Shown here piece by piece: positions 36,180-48,652 of a stretch of 64,000 nucleotides of DNA. Below the pieces are notes generated by a model. It was not told the DNA's origin. It saw only the letters and a program-made list of their open reading frames with translations, and made no database searches. The number at the start of each line of letters is the position of its first letter. The stretch's first letter is position 1. Source of the stretch: Cynocephalus volans (lineage: Eukaryota > Chordata > Mammalia > Dermoptera > Cynocephalidae); contig NC_084463.1 of assembly GCF_027409185.1 (NCBI RefSeq), positions 48,416,907-48,480,906 on the forward strand. The letters run 5' to 3'. The position numbers were made by a program, and so were the translations under genes.

Positions 36180-37255
36180 CCTCACTTATTTAAATTTCAG
36201 CTTTATAAATTTCTGAACTTAGGGGGAATGTATTGAAACAAGGAAACATTTTTATATTGGACAATGAAATACATGTAGAACTGGGATGTATCAGAAATCT
36301 GAGAGAATGTTTTGGGAAAGAAGTTTTTTTTACAACAGCACAAATAAGAAATGCATCAATAGACAACTATAAAACTGTAAAGTTTACATTCATTATGAAA
36401 ATTAAAGTGCAGAGAATTGGGAAAATATATTTCAAATTATTTCATTTGTAATATCTTCAGTGAATAAAGATAAACACCTAGATGATGAGAGCAACATGCA
36501 ATGCTATATAAAAAGACAAATGATGGAAGACGAAAAATGAGCAGTGAAGATATTTGAGACTCTAGTAGCAATAAAATGCAAAGAAAAGCGATGCCTGGAT
36601 ATCCTTTTTTCATCAAATGCATTTGCTTTTATAAGTAATTACTGGTGGTGTGGGTGTGGAAAGGGGGCCGACTCATGCAGTTCCCGAGGGAGTACAAGTC
36701 TGGACAGTCTTTCTGAAGCCAATTTAATAAGGTCGGTCCAAAATCTTAGAAATCGTTTATACCCATAGGATAAAGCAAATGTTCAGTTCATAGAGATATA
36801 ATAAAAGGGGGAGAAGGGACTGATCCTCCTTACCATGGAATCCCAACTCATAAATGTAGAAAGAAAGATGGAAACAAAATACTGCTTTCTGGCAAACAGC
36901 ACAGTATGTTTTACAGTCGAACTACCAGTGGATGCCGCACTTAGTAGGGGAAGCATCTCTTCACAAGATAGCCGTCAGTTACAGATGGAAAAGACGAACT
37001 CAGTGGGAGAATCAGGCAGACACCACGTCAACCAAGCACTCAGTGACCACCGCCTGTCATGAGATACTGACATCATGTGTCTTTCCCTGCCACTCACACT
37101 CAGCATGGTGCGAAGTGGTTTTCCTGCCCCAATACACAACCGGAGGCATGAAGAAACATGAGACAAACCCAATACTCATTTTATTTTTGTATGCTTTTGT
37201 AAAAGGGATTGTTTATTTGATTCCTTTTTTTGAGGATTTGGTTGTTAGTGTATAG
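36180..37255. other. Intergenic, nothing recognised
   Basis: Short reading frames only, with no known domain. The AT content matches the neutral background. Confidence 0.4.
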
Positions 37256-37308
37256 AAATTCTACTGATTTTTGTGTGAATCATTTATGATTTCTAACAGC
37301 TTTTTGGG

Positions 37309-37480
37309 TTTTTTTTTGTTTGTTTTAATTTTATTTTGTCGATATACATTGTGGCTGATTATTGCTTCCCATCACCAAAACCTCCCTCCCTTCTCCCCCT
37401 CCCCCCCAACAATGTCCTTTCTGTTTGCTTGTCGTATCAACTTCAAGTAATTGTGGTTGTTATATCTTCTCCCCCCCCCC

Positions 37481-37552
<72 letters not shown>

Positions 37553-37554
37553 TT
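37309..37554 (-). mobile_element. 5'-truncated young L1 3' end with target-site duplication
   Basis: About 245 bp nearly identical to the 3' UTR of the L1 at 122-300 (shared 'ttttattttgtc(a/g)atatac', then 'cctttctgtttgcttgt'), in minus orientation with poly(T) at the left. It is flanked by a direct repeat tctaacagctttttgg at about 37,292-37,307 and 37,555-37,570, so it inserted into the older L1. The 5' end is a long T run plus (TG)n. Confidence 0.85.
37483..37549. repeat. Poly(T)/(TG)n simple repeat
   Basis: About 30 T followed by about 18 TG units, part of the L1 3' UTR where the parent L1 has a shorter TG run. Length may be unreliable in assemblies. Confidence 0.9.
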
Positions 37555-38480
37555 ATCTAACAGCTTTTTGGAGGAGTCTAGGGTTATTCTATGTGTAAGA
37601 TCATGTCATTTGCAAACAGAGACAATCTTACTTCCTTACCGATTTGGATACCGTTTATTTCTTTCTCTTGCCTTTGCTCTGGTTAGGACTTCCAGTGCTG
37701 TGTGGAATAGAAGTGGTTAAAGTGCATATCCTTGTCCTGTTCTTGATCTTAATGAATAGCTTTCAGCTTTTTCACTGTTGGGTATGTTAGCTGTAGGGTT
37801 GTGATTTATAACCTGGTGCCTGGCTCCACTGGGAGGCCAACCTGGTGCTGAGATGGGCCTGGCACCTGGGTCCATAGAGGCTGACCTGTTACTGTGTTAG
37901 GCCTGCAGTGAGGGGCCTTGTTCTAGAGTCTGTGGGGGCTGACTTGTAGGCTGGGTCCACCGAAAAGTTCCTGGAGCCTGGCCGCAGGGGGCCAGCCTGG
38001 CAGTGGGGTGAGCCTTAGAGGCCTCGAGTCTGAGGCTGCTGCAGGGACCAGACTAGCAGTGGAGTGAGCCTGAAACCTGGGGACGTGGGGCCAGCCTGGA
38101 ACCTGGGACCATGGGGACTGGCCTGACAATGGGACAAGCCTAGAGCTGGGCTTAACTGGGGCGAATATGGTGCTGGGGTCTATGGCAAATCCAGGTGCTC
38201 ACTTTGCTCTCCTTCCCCCACAAGGAGGGCATCTCTCTCTGTTGTGCTGCTTGGGCTTGAGGAAAGGTGGCAAAAATAATGTGAAACTGTCCTTCCTACC
38301 CTCTTCAGTGTGTCTTTTCTTTTATTTCTGTGCTACACCCTGGCACTGTAATGTCTCACCTGCTTTCCTTAGCTCTAGCAAAATTATTTTCACACATAGA
38401 CAGTCGTTCAAATTGATAATTCTGTGAAGAGAGGAGCGCTGGAAAGCCCCATTCTACCATCTTGCTGATGTCACTCCTGT

Positions 38481-40500
38481 TTGTCTACTCATATATTCTT
38501 AACTGTTGACATAGGAATGAATTAATATTTGGCATGAAAAATGAATTTTTTATCTGCTAAATGACAGATAAAAAACTGATAACAAATCCCAAACTAAAAC
38601 ACCCAATTATTTTTTCTAGAAAGGCCAATTATTTGCTTTAAAAAAGTGAATAAAAAATATGAAGCTTTATTCAATGAATATAAACATTTAAAAAATGTTC
38701 TGTTTGCAACACTTTAAAACAAGTGAAATGGGAGTAGCAGGGGGAAAATGGAAGACATTTGGAAAGGATAATGAAAGAGATGCACATGGCTGAAGAATTG
38801 GGAAGGGCTAACGAGAGAAATAAGCAGGTGGAGAGGAAAAGGATTCGGGGAGACAGAACAAAGGAGGACTGGCATGGAGGAGGAATCACACTTTGAGGTG
38901 TTGGAAGATGGTACAAAGAGGAAGCAAGTAGAGAGGGACGCACTCGCACAGAGGAGGGAGGAAGCGGCGCTCACAGGCTGTAGGAGGCGGACTTCTTGCT
39001 TTGACTTGGGGCTTCTCGTAGGTTTTCCTTCTTTGAGACTGAGAAAGCTATCTAGGCACTGTTTCTGGCTTTTCAAATTCCCTTAGCTGTAAATCCTCAA
39101 GAATCTTCAGTGCAATGTTGTTACAATTACACAGAGACCAGGATTTTCTCATCACTAGACGAGGTGGTTGCACAGCACTTTTTTAAAAGACTGAGAAGGA
39201 CTTATTGCAGTCTGGCCTGAGATTGTGTCTGATCTGGCTGACCCCACATAGGCGAGGAGCACGGTTTCCTGCCAGTCAGGACAAAGGGGAAATGGGCTGA
39301 AAATATGTCTAGAATCTTCACATCCTGCAGGAATAATAATGGGAGCCCAAGCCAAGGCAATCAAATGGGGATGTTGTAATCACACTTTAAAAACATATGG
39401 TTAAATCATAAAAATGGCTTCAGAGGTGGAGTCAATCATATATGGAAGAAAGAAAGAAAGGAACTGAAGTTGTGGGGTTAGAATGAGATTTAGGGGTGAC
39501 TTAATTACTATCTTCAGTGATGAGATGTGGTTTGATAATGGGGATGCTGGTTTTCTACTTGCTCATTTTAGAGGAAAAGAGTAATAAGGGACAAGTGGCA
39601 ATTTCAGTTATCTGCAGAGTAACTTCTGTGTCAGTGAGGCTTAAGCTTGTATTAGAGACTGTCAGTGGTTTTCCCTCCAGAGATAATCCAATCTAAGAGT
39701 CGGGTAGTCGTTCTACCTTACCCTCAGTCTGTCACAGGTCTTTACCTAATGTTCTATATTTTATCTTTTGAAGCATCTTTTTTCAGAACTTTAGGGAATG
39801 GGGTTGCACTAGATAACTGAGAGAACAATCTCCAATTAGAGTAGAGAGAAGTGGTTTCTCCAACATGACTTTGATCTCCATGGAGAGAGCAGTGGACTCT
39901 TCATGGGCTCTGGATTGCCTTGTCTTTCCCAACTGCAGACTTGAGTTGCTTATGCTTCCCATTCACGAGACAGCCCTGTTAACAAGAGGTGTGACACTGG
40001 CAAGAGTGAATGAATAAATGAGAGCTTTGGTGATTTTATTTTCCAAGTTTTTCTCTTTTATTTTCTTAAAAATAAGTCAATACATTAAAGCCTCATTTTG
40101 TTCTTGCTTGGAGGAACTAGACTCTAGAAAGCAAGTAAGACCTATAGATCTCACTTGCTTTTTCAGCTCAAGTCCTGTTCAACTACAACTTCTCCATCCC
40201 AGTTGTGGAAGACAGCTGGCCATATTGTTTGTTGGGATGGGACAAAGTAATTTAGGTAGTTATTGAGACATAATAGGCATTGTTATAGGCCTTCCCAAAA
40301 CTGTGGTATCACTTCACTGAAACAAATTGAAATGCAATGCTAACCTGGCTCATTAAGTATGTTTTTAACCTGCTGGGTGGGGCATTTGTAGACTTCCCTC
40401 CCCCCTTGTTTAATTTTATGTTATAGAATGGTTATATTAGAAATACAACTGAAGTGCAGGGCACTCAGCCTTACTGTCAGAAATAGAAATGCTCAAACCT
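38481..40500. other. Intergenic, no gene recognised
   Basis: Mostly unique-looking sequence. There is a purine-rich stretch (38,725-38,970) and no supported exon or named repeat. Confidence 0.4.
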
Positions 40501-40501
40501 C

Positions 40502-41705
40502 TCAAAATGGAATAAATAATTAAATATATACCCTGATACTATAAAATGCCTAAAAGAAGACAGGGGAAACACTTCAGGAAGTAGGACTGGGTGAAGACTT
40601 TATGAATACGACCTCCAAAGCCAAGGCAACAAAAGGAAAAATTGACAAATGGGATTAAATCAAACTAAAAAGTTTCTGCACAGCAAAAGAAACAACAGAG
40701 TGAAAAGACAACCAACAGAGTAGGAGAAAATATTTGCAAAATATGCATCCAACAAAGGATTAATATCCAGAATACACAACGAACTCAAACGATTTAACAG
40801 TAAAAAAATAAGTAACCCAATTAAAAACTGGGCAAAGGATCTGAATAGGCATTTCTCAAAGGAAGATATACAAATGGCCCACAGACACATGAAAAAATGT
40901 TCAACGTCACTCAGCATCAGGGAAATGCAAATCAAAACCACATGGAAGTATCAACTCACTCCAGCTGGACTGGCTATAATCAAAAAGACAGAGAATACCA
41001 AATGCTGGCATGGATGTCCCATGCTGTGGGTGGGATTGTAAAATGGTATGGCCATTATGGAAAATGGTATGGAGGTTCCTCAAACAACTACAGATAGATC
41101 TGTGATATGACCCAGCAATCCCACTGACCCAATTCCCAAAGGAATGGAAATCATTATGTTGAAGGGGCACCTGCATTCCCACGTTTATTGCAGCTCTATT
41201 TACAATAGCCAAGAGTTGGAACCAACCTAAATGCCCACCATTAAATGAGTGGATAAGGAAAATGTGGTATATTTATACAATGAAATACTACTCTGCCATG
41301 AAAAAGAATAAAATACTGCCGTTTGCAGCAACATTGATGGACTAGAGAAAATAATGTTAAGTGAAATAAGCCAGGCACAAAAAGAGAAAAACTGCATGTT
41401 CTCACTTCTGTATGGGAGCTAATAAAAATAAATAAATAAATGAACAAGTAAAAAAAGAATACAGCAGTCACAATAATATGTTGAACGTTTTAAGAGAAGA
41501 GAAGAGAACTGAGGTTGGCAGTGGTGGGAAAGAGGGAGAGGGAGTAGGGAAAGTGAGGAAATGGTAAAGGGACGTGGAAATCGATTACATTGTATGATGA
41601 TGAATATACTAATTACCCTAATTTGAATGTCATGTATTGCACACTGGTATTGATATTCAATTCTGTACCCTACACGTACAATCATGTCCAAATTTTTTTT
41701 AAAAT
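40502..41705 (+). repeat. L1 3' portion (ORF2 end plus 3' UTR), plus orientation
   Basis: Plus-strand L1: 'gaatacgacctccaaagcca', 'ggcaaaggatctgaatagg', 'ggaaatgcaaatcaaaacca' and 'caatagccaagagttggaac' in correct order, then the 3' UTR with 'gtaccctacacgtacaatc'. The ORF2 end has several stops. 5'-truncated. Confidence 0.9.
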
Positions 41706-42820
41706 GTTCAAATCTGACAGCTGATACCTGAGTAAATGCTTATGGAGTAAATCACATGTCCTTGCTTTATCCACTGAATCACTGTCGAAAAGACCCCCTA
41801 GCTTATACTTCTCCCCAGCCCTCGCTGCCATAACACCTCATTTGGCACACACATTTTTTTCCTTGAACAGATAAAATTTATATTAATCACTTATATGAGA
41901 ATGTCTTAATACTTTGTTTTGTTACATTTACCTTTTGTAGGTCAAAACATTTCTTTCATATAAAAACTCCCAACATATTTTAAATTTAAAATTAATTGAG
42001 GGTTTTTTTTTTTTGGTACTTGGGGGTGGCTTTATGGATACATCTTCTAATTCCTAGCCTTTTTATTCTTAGCCAAGTTACATTTCTTATTCTTCGCTTT
42101 CACTTTTGACTTTTTAATGACTGTCTAAAAAATTTTACATTATTTAAATAATTTTGAATCACCCAACCAGGTCAATTAAATTGTGATTGGTGTACAAGTA
42201 AACTATTAGGTTCATATAGTAAACCTTAGATTCAGCTGTAGTTCATTTATGCTCATACCGTCAGATGTTAGGAAAGTAATGTTTCCACATTTAAGGATTC
42301 AGCTATATTCACTTTATTTTCTTCTCTGCTGAAATGTGAATGTTTATTCCTGCAATACTACAAGGCAGAAAGGTAAAAGAGATGTAAGTAATATTCATAT
42401 TCTGGTGGTATAAATCTGCAGATAACTGCCCATTTCCATTGAGTTCAATATAATTGTACATCATTAAAAATAAAGAGTTGAAACTAAAAATGCCTTAATA
42501 TATAACCTTTTTAGTAATGGGGACAGTTTCATAAAATAATGAAAATTTTAAGTAGCAGAACAGTATTTAAAATATAAAATAATTGAATTGGCTCTTTGTT
42601 CAGGTCTATAAAAGACCTTAGGTATAATCTAATCTAACCCCTTCATTTTAAAGACTGAAAACCAAGAACTCTTCAGTTTTTATCTTCACTTGAGGAGATT
42701 TTAGAAGCTGGAGGATTTCTGGACCTTCAGGGGTGGCTGGCCTCTTTCAAGTGCTGAACTTGATACGCATCACTTTGTGGTTGAATAAAGCATTGTTGAT
42801 TCAGTTTCCTTTCTTGATGA
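41706..42820. other. Intergenic, nothing recognised
   Basis: AT-rich, no exon or clear repeat family seen. Confidence 0.4.
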
Positions 42821-42821
42821 A

Positions 42822-42952
42822 ACTTCGTCATCGTCACCATCACTACTTCCACCACCTCTCTCACCACCACTACCAACAATGAGAAGAACAGCTCCATCTC
42901 TACCACCGTCTCCGTCACCATCATCATCACCGTCATCGTCGTCGTCATCCCT
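42822..42952. repeat. Imperfect (TCA/TCG/TCC)n trinucleotide repeat
   Basis: A run of trinucleotides whose complement reads as Asp/Gly/Val/Met-rich frames depending on phase. Three phases are similarly open, as expected for a repeat and not for a gene. Confidence 0.85.
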
Positions 42953-43185
42953 GGAGTACTTGAGGTCTGGAGGCCCACAGTCCAAGACCGTGGGCTTAAC
43001 ATCCTCAAGGAAGCATGAAAGAAGATAAGCGTGTTTCGCTAGTTTTATGTATGTATGACCTGAATCCATGGAGCAAATGGTCCCAGGGCAATTTCAAGTA
43101 CAGAAAGACCAGAAATGAGACCTTGACACCTAAGCCTTCTGATTAAAAGGAAATAGAGGTAGTGATTAACATCCATCATATACGT

Positions 43186-44144
43186 CTAACTTGAGGTTAG
43201 GCAGCACCCCAACACCTTTTTCAGAGCACCCACCGCCTCCTTGTTCCTTAGACTGTAGATGAGGGGATCATCGTGGGACTGAGGATGGCACCAAGCATGA
43301 AAAGAGCCTGGTCCAGCTTGGGACCATGATAAGAACTAGGCCTCATGCAGACCATCGTGGCTGGACCAAAGTAGAGGCTCACCACAGTCAGATGGAGGAA
43401 CAGGTAGCCAGGGCTGTGTTTCTGCCCTCAGGGGATTTCATGCAGAGGACAGAAAGGAAGATGAGAGTATAAGAGGACAGGATGAGGGACAAGGGAAAGA
43501 GGAGCAGCACAATGCTTGTCACCACCACAGCCTTCTCATAGGCAGAGATGTCCTCACAGGCCAACTTCAGGGTGGCTGTGACCTCATGGAGGAAATGAGA
43601 AATCTCTCTGGAAGCACGGATGGGGAGATTCATGGCACAGACTGTGTGTGCGAGTGATGTCAGGGTGCCCCCAGCCCAGGAGATGGCAGCCATCTGCAGA
43701 CAGACCCCTGGTTCATGATGAGGGCATATCTCACAGGGTTGCGGATGGCCACATACCGATCATAGGACATGAGGGTGATCAGGATACACTTGGTGGTTCC
43801 TAGTGTCAGGAACAAGAAAATCTGAGTCCCACAGGCCCCCCATGAGATGCTTCTCCTCCCTGAGAAGAAGTCAGTTGCCATCTTGGGGACAGTGCTAGAG
43901 ATTAATGTCAGATCCATGAGACCAGCTGTCTGAGCAGGAAATACATGGGCGTGTGGAGGCGAGAATCCACCCGGATCAGGAAAATGAGGCTGGAGTTTGT
44001 GGTGAGAGCCGCAGTGTAGATCAGGAGGATGGCAGAGACAAGGAAGTAGATACAGTTTATACCAGGAAGAGGCCCCAAAGCATAAATCCATATTTGAAGA
44101 CTCATTCCTTTTATCCACGACTTTGCCTTACTGGAAGTAATCAA
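43186..44144 (-). pseudogene. Olfactory receptor pseudogene (OR2-like)
   Basis: Class II odorant-receptor coding sequence in pieces. TM1 and loop: LIRVDSRLHTPMYFLL (the LHTPMY motif). TM3 end: LMSYDRYVAIRNPVRY (the DRYVAI motif). TM5-TM6: ISAYEKAVVVTSIVLL and KSPEGRNTALATCSS. The TM7-type ending (SLRNKEA...) lies just before the stop at 43,186. At least four frame breaks are visible: near 43,920 (after LLRQL), near 43,705 (after NQG), near 43,395 (TGTTCCTCC|ATC) and near 43,280 (before the TM7 motif). The wording is closest to family 2 (OR2T-type). No functional receptor can be made. Confidence 0.92.
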
Positions 44145-45640
44145 CCTTGGAAAAAAGTGAGAGTTGGAGAAATCATGAAAATTTACTGGATTCTGTTCCC
44201 CAAACTCTTCTCTTACACTTGATCAGCATCGGCAGGCTATGAAACTTCCGCAAATGACAGCATTTTAGACAATTTCATGGCTAAGAAAGCCATCTCATGT
44301 CCTCACCCATCCCCTTTACTCCCAGAACAAATTGCTGCCAGTCAGAACAGTTAATGTCCAGGCTGCATCTTGTGTAGTAGCCCAGAGCCAATACCACCAA
44401 CTCCCCTTCTGCTCAGCTTATTGCTTAGAGAACCCCTTCCCCTTACGCTGTTTCACTCTCCCGGTTGAACCTTTGAAAAGTTTATGGCATTTGTTCCGTC
44501 CTCACTCTATCACACATCTTTCCATCCTCATATGTGCCAGGCACTGTGCTAGGCCTTGGAGAGACAAAGATGAATAAAGTATAGTTTCTGAAACCTTATT
44601 TAAGAAGACGACTAGTGAAAGGTACATATGAAAAAACATGAAAGCTGTTAAATAGAAGAATATACATGATACATCACACAATGGAGATGCCAAGCATTCT
44701 TCATTTTTATCAGCTGCAGAAATTGCATGATGACAGAAGTCTAAACTCGCTTAGCTTTTTTTTTTCAACTGAGCCTTCAAATTTGAGACTTAGCATCATG
44801 GAATTGTAGACCTGTAGAGAGGAAGGATGATTAACAGGTTAGCCCAGAAAGGTTAAGTGGCTTGTCTAAGATCACATCACTGTTTAATTTTGAAGATAAA
44901 AAACTAAACTTATGTCCTAGCAATTTTTCCAATTACAGCCCACTTTCAGGATCTTCATTAAATATATTCATAGTGGCACTTTTATTAAATATAGCATTGT
45001 ATTGTTCTTTGCCTTATATATTAGGGCAATGCTAGCTCTTGTAATAGGTAATCTCCCAAATCTCAGTGGCTTAAGAGAATGGAAGTGTATTTCTCATCAG
45101 ATGAAGTACAAAATAGACATCATTGGTAGGCAAGTCACCTTCCTCTGAGTGACATTTCAAGGGCCTGTGCTTCTGCCCTCTCGTTGCTCACCATCTTTAA
45201 CACTGACTTTAAAAGTCATTGTGCTCATCTGCATCACCAGGCAGCAGGCAAGACTTGGGACTGTTAATGGACCAAGTCTGTATGAGCCCCTCCCCAGTAT
45301 TCAGAGCCAGTAACGTGGCTACACCTCCCTGCAGGGGAGGCTGGGAAGTGTATCTGGCTTCGTCCACAGGAAGAAAAGGAAATAAATGGGTTTGGTAAAT
45401 AGCTGCCAGTCCCTGTCACATCCACTAAGTTAATTTGTGTCTGCATAAGGCCTATGAGCTGATTCATGGCAGAAACATTGTTTTGCATTTCTTTACCACT
45501 TTACTTGGCTATAATGATGGTATTATCGGTACTTGTTGAATTAAACATACCATTCTAGCCACTCAAGAGAGCAGCTCCTTGTTCCCCTTCCATGGACCTG
45601 ATTCTTGGCCCTTTCAAAATACAATTGATCTTTCTTGGAA
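44145..45640. other. Intergenic with old repeat scraps
   Basis: A MIR-like scrap at about 44,535-44,580 ('gtgccaggcactgtgctagg'), a MIR-like piece near 44,840-44,890, and an unidentified old repeat at 45,020-45,260 ('atctcagtggcttaagag'). No gene. Confidence 0.45.
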
Positions 45641-46212
45641 GCAGTAGTTTTATATTGCTGCAAAATAATTATTCCAATAGTTAATACTTAATGGGTTAGA
45701 GCAACACACATTTATACTCACAGTTTCTTTCCATCGGGGCTCTGAGTGCAGCATAGCTGGGTTTCTGTGCCCAAAGATCTCTGATAAGACTGTAACCAAA
45801 GTGCTGGCTGGTTCTGTAGTTTCATCTGAATGCTCAGTTGGAGGAGGATCTGCTTCCAAGCTCACTCAGTTCCTGGTGGAGTTCATTCCAGCCTTTCTGG
45901 ACTGTTGGATCGAGAGTCTCAGTTCTTTGCTGGCTGCTGGCTGAGGGTCTCCCTCAGTTCTTTGCTTGTCCATGAGTCAGCTTACAGCATGAAAGCTGGC
46001 TTCCTTCAAGAAAGAGAGATGTAAAAGGGATGGGGCAGGAAAGTGGGGGTGGAGAGAAGAGAGAGCAAGATAGAAATCACGGTCTTTTTGTAACTTAATA
46101 TCACAAGTGATAAGTGACAAGGTCCAGCCTTTCTTCAGGGGAGAGGATTGTAGAAGGTCACAAACACAGGCAAAGATCATTAGGGTCATCTTTGTGGCTC
46201 CCTATCACAAAG
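45640..46212 (-). repeat. MLT1 (MaLR) LTR
   Basis: Complement of MLT1: 'cacacatttatactcacagt', 'gcatagctgggtttctgtg', 'gatctgcttccaagctcact' and 'agcatgaaagctggcttcc', in the same order as the copy at 30,345. Confidence 0.7.
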
Positions 46213-46378
46213 ATTCTGCAAGTTCATTGTATTTTTACGCTACTCTTGAATTTTAGACCTAGAAGGTGCCTTAGAAACATCAACTTCACTCTTGTCACCC
46301 TTTTTGTCTTTCTGTTTTTTTAGTGATGAAGAAATTACGGTTCAGAAAAGGTAAATGATTAGTCCCAGATCACCCAGT

Positions 46379-46485
46379 GTATTAGTCCATTTTGCTGCTA
46401 TAACAGAAGTACGGGGGACTGGGTAATTTATAAAGGAAAGAGGTTCATTTGGCCAAATGCTATGGTTCACAACTCTTAAGTTCCA
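46379..46485 (-). repeat. MaLR 3' LTR remnant
   Basis: Starts tgtattagtccattttgct and runs about 105 bp in MaLR LTR orientation before entering internal sequence. It is the surviving end of the left LTR of the element at 46,486-47,227. Confidence 0.7.
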
Positions 46486-47227
46486 ACTTCCACTAAGTCC
46501 AAGGGCATGGACACAGTGCAGCCAGGTTCCTTGCTATGGTGTAGCAAGGGTGATCTTTTGTCCAATTCCCGACAAGTTCCTCATTTCTATCTGAGACCTC
46601 ATCATGCACATGGCCTTTACTGTCCACATATCTATCAGCATTCTGCTCGCCACCACATAAGCCTCTAAAACATTTCAAACTTTCCCTTGTCCTTTTCTCT
46701 TCTTCTAAGTCCTCCAAACTCCTCAAACCTTTGCCCATTACCCAGTTCCAAAGCTGCATCCACACTTTCAAGTATCTGTATAGCAACACCCCACTCCTTG
46801 GTACCAATTTTCTGTATTAGTCCGTTTTGTGTTGCTATAACAGAAATAACTGAGGCTGGGTAATTTATAAAGGAAGGAGGATTGTTTGGCTTATGATTCT
46901 GGGACAGCTGCATCTGGCACGGGCCTCAGGCTGCTTCTACTCATGGCAGAAAAGTGGCAGGCAGCTGGCGGGTACAAGCAGATCACATGGCGGGAGGAAG
47001 CGAGAGAGAAGAAACAAGAGAGAGAGAAGGTGCCAGGGTCTTTTTAAGCAACGAGCTCTCACGGGAACTAATAGAGTGACAACTCACTCATTAATCCCCC
47101 CTCCCCAGGGAGAACATTAATCCATTCATGAGGGATCCACCCCCATGACACAATCAGTTTCCAGCACTGCCACATTGGGGATCAGATTTCCATTGAGTTT
47201 GGGGGGGACGACATCCAAACTCCATCA
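46486..47227 (-). mobile_element. MaLR (MST/THE1-like) internal fragment plus full LTR
   Basis: A non-coding internal fragment (46,486-46,812, ending 'ttggtaccaattttc') followed by a complete LTR at 46,813-47,227 whose complement starts TGATGGAGTTTGGATG. It is the same LTR type as the solo LTR at 20,525. Confidence 0.8.
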
Positions 47228-48110
47228 CCTTTTAAAAACTGTGGTAAAATACACATTATTAAATTTGCCACTTTGTCACTTTTTAAGTGTACATTTTGGT
47301 GGCATTAAGGGCATTTACTTTGTTGTATGATTATCATCACCATTAATCTTCAGAACATTTTTCATCTTGCAAAAGTGAAACTCTGTACCTATTTAAAAAG
47401 TAACTCCCAATGTTTCCTCCTCCTGTCCTTTGCAAACACCATTCTACTTTCTTTCTTTTTTTTTTTTTTTTTCACCATTCTACTTTCTGTCTCTATGCAT
47501 TTGACTACTCTAGGTACCTCATAGAAGTAGAATTATATGGTATTTGTCTTTTTGTAACTTTTTTTACATGGCATAATGGGCTTAAGGTTCATGAATGTTG
47601 TAACGTGTTAGAATTTCTTTTTAAAAATAAGTCTTATTCCATCGTATGTGTTAATCACATTTTGTTTATTCATGTATACATCTGTGGATATTTAGACTGC
47701 TTCTACCTTTGACTGATTTGAGTAATGCTGTATCAACATTGATGTCTAAATATCTCTTCCAGTTCACACTTTTAATCACTTGGGCACAGATGCAGAAATG
47801 GAATTGCTGCATCATAAGAAAATTCTACTTTTCATTTTTTTGAGAAACTACTGTACTGTTTTGCCTCCAGTCTGTACTGTCTTAAAGTTATTCCCACCAG
47901 GCACAAGGTTTCCAAACTTCCTGTGTCCTCATCAACATTCATTTTCGGTTTGGTTTTTTAATTTTCCATTTTTATTAAGGCATAATTAAATATTTTATAA
48001 TTTTAAGGTGTATAATATATAAAATTTACTATTTTAACCACCTGAAATATACAGTTCAGTGGCATTAAGTACATTTACACTGTTCTGCAGCCATCATTTT
48101 ATTCATACAG
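47228..48110 (-). repeat. Old L1 3'-region fragments
   Basis: Complement of L1 3'-UTR: 'aaaaactgtggtaaaataca', 'tcttgcaaaagtgaaactct', then a second 3' end from about 47,965 ('tttattaaggcataattaaa'). Confidence 0.65.
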
Positions 48111-48126
48111 AATGTTATACACTTTA

Positions 48127-48285
48127 TTTTTATTTATTTATTTATTTTTTTTTTTTTGTCTTTTTCGTGACCGGCACTCAGCCAGTGAGTGCACCGGCCA
48201 TTCCTATATAGGATCCGAACCCGCGGCGGGAGCGTCGCCGCGCTCCCAGCGCCGCACTCTCCCGAGTGCACCACGGGATCGGCCC
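48127..48285 (-). mobile_element. tRNA-Ile-derived SINE (CYN-like), minus strand
   Basis: Flanked by atacacttta at 48,117-48,126 and 48,286-48,295, with a (TTTA)n/poly(T) tail at the left and the tRNA-like head at the right. The body is nearly identical to the copy at 28,737. Confidence 0.88.
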
Positions 48286-48384
48286 ATACACTTTAAAGTT
48301 ATGTGAATGTACCTATTGGCTGAACTGTGTGCTTAAAAATGTTTAAAATGGTAAATTATATTTATCTATACGTATATGCACATA

Positions 48385-48465
48385 CAAGTGTACTTCAAAA
48401 AGTTCACAGAAAAACAAAATTAAAATATAATACAAATATTTCAATTAATTTTTGAAGACCCCATG
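48385..48465. mobile_element. 81-bp palindromic mariner-type MITE, second copy
   Basis: TA on both sides (48,383-48,384 and 48,466-48,467). Ends 'cttcaaaaagttcac' and 'taatttttgaagaccc' are inverted. Same length as the copy at 36,090, with internal divergence. Confidence 0.7.
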
Positions 48466-48488
48466 TATAAAACAACAATAAAAAAACA

Positions 48489-48652
48489 GGGCTGGCCCCA
48501 TGGCTCACTCGAGAGAGTGCGGCACTGGTAGCATTGAGGCCACGGGTTCGGATCCTATATAGGGGTGGCCGGTGCGCTCACTGGCTGAGCGTGGAGCAGG
48601 CCGCACTGTGCTGAAGGTTGCAATCCCCTTATCAGTTAAAAAAAAAACAAAA
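48489..48652 (+). mobile_element. tRNA-Ile-derived SINE (CYN-like), plus strand
   Basis: Head 'gggctggccccatggctcac', B-box-like 'gggttcggatcctatata', then 'aatccccttatcagtt' and an A-rich tail. Two tRNA-like modules can be seen (the second from about 48,565). The target-site duplication is obscured by flanking A runs. Confidence 0.8.

Larger units (their letters stand above)
37256..38480 (-). repeat. Old L1 fragment, host of a younger L1 insertion
   Basis: Complement of L1 ORF2 text ('ttctactgatttttgtgtg' to 'tttctaacagctttttgg', resuming at 37,555) followed from about 37,810 to 38,200 by imperfect repeats of 'gcctg...gggtc', like the tandem blocks found upstream of ORF1 in some old L1M elements. 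Frames broken throughout. Confidence 0.7.

Noticed and set aside
42727-43069. Asp/Gly-rich protein near the OR pseudogene
   Set aside because: Trinucleotide repeat translated in several phases; no conserved flanks.
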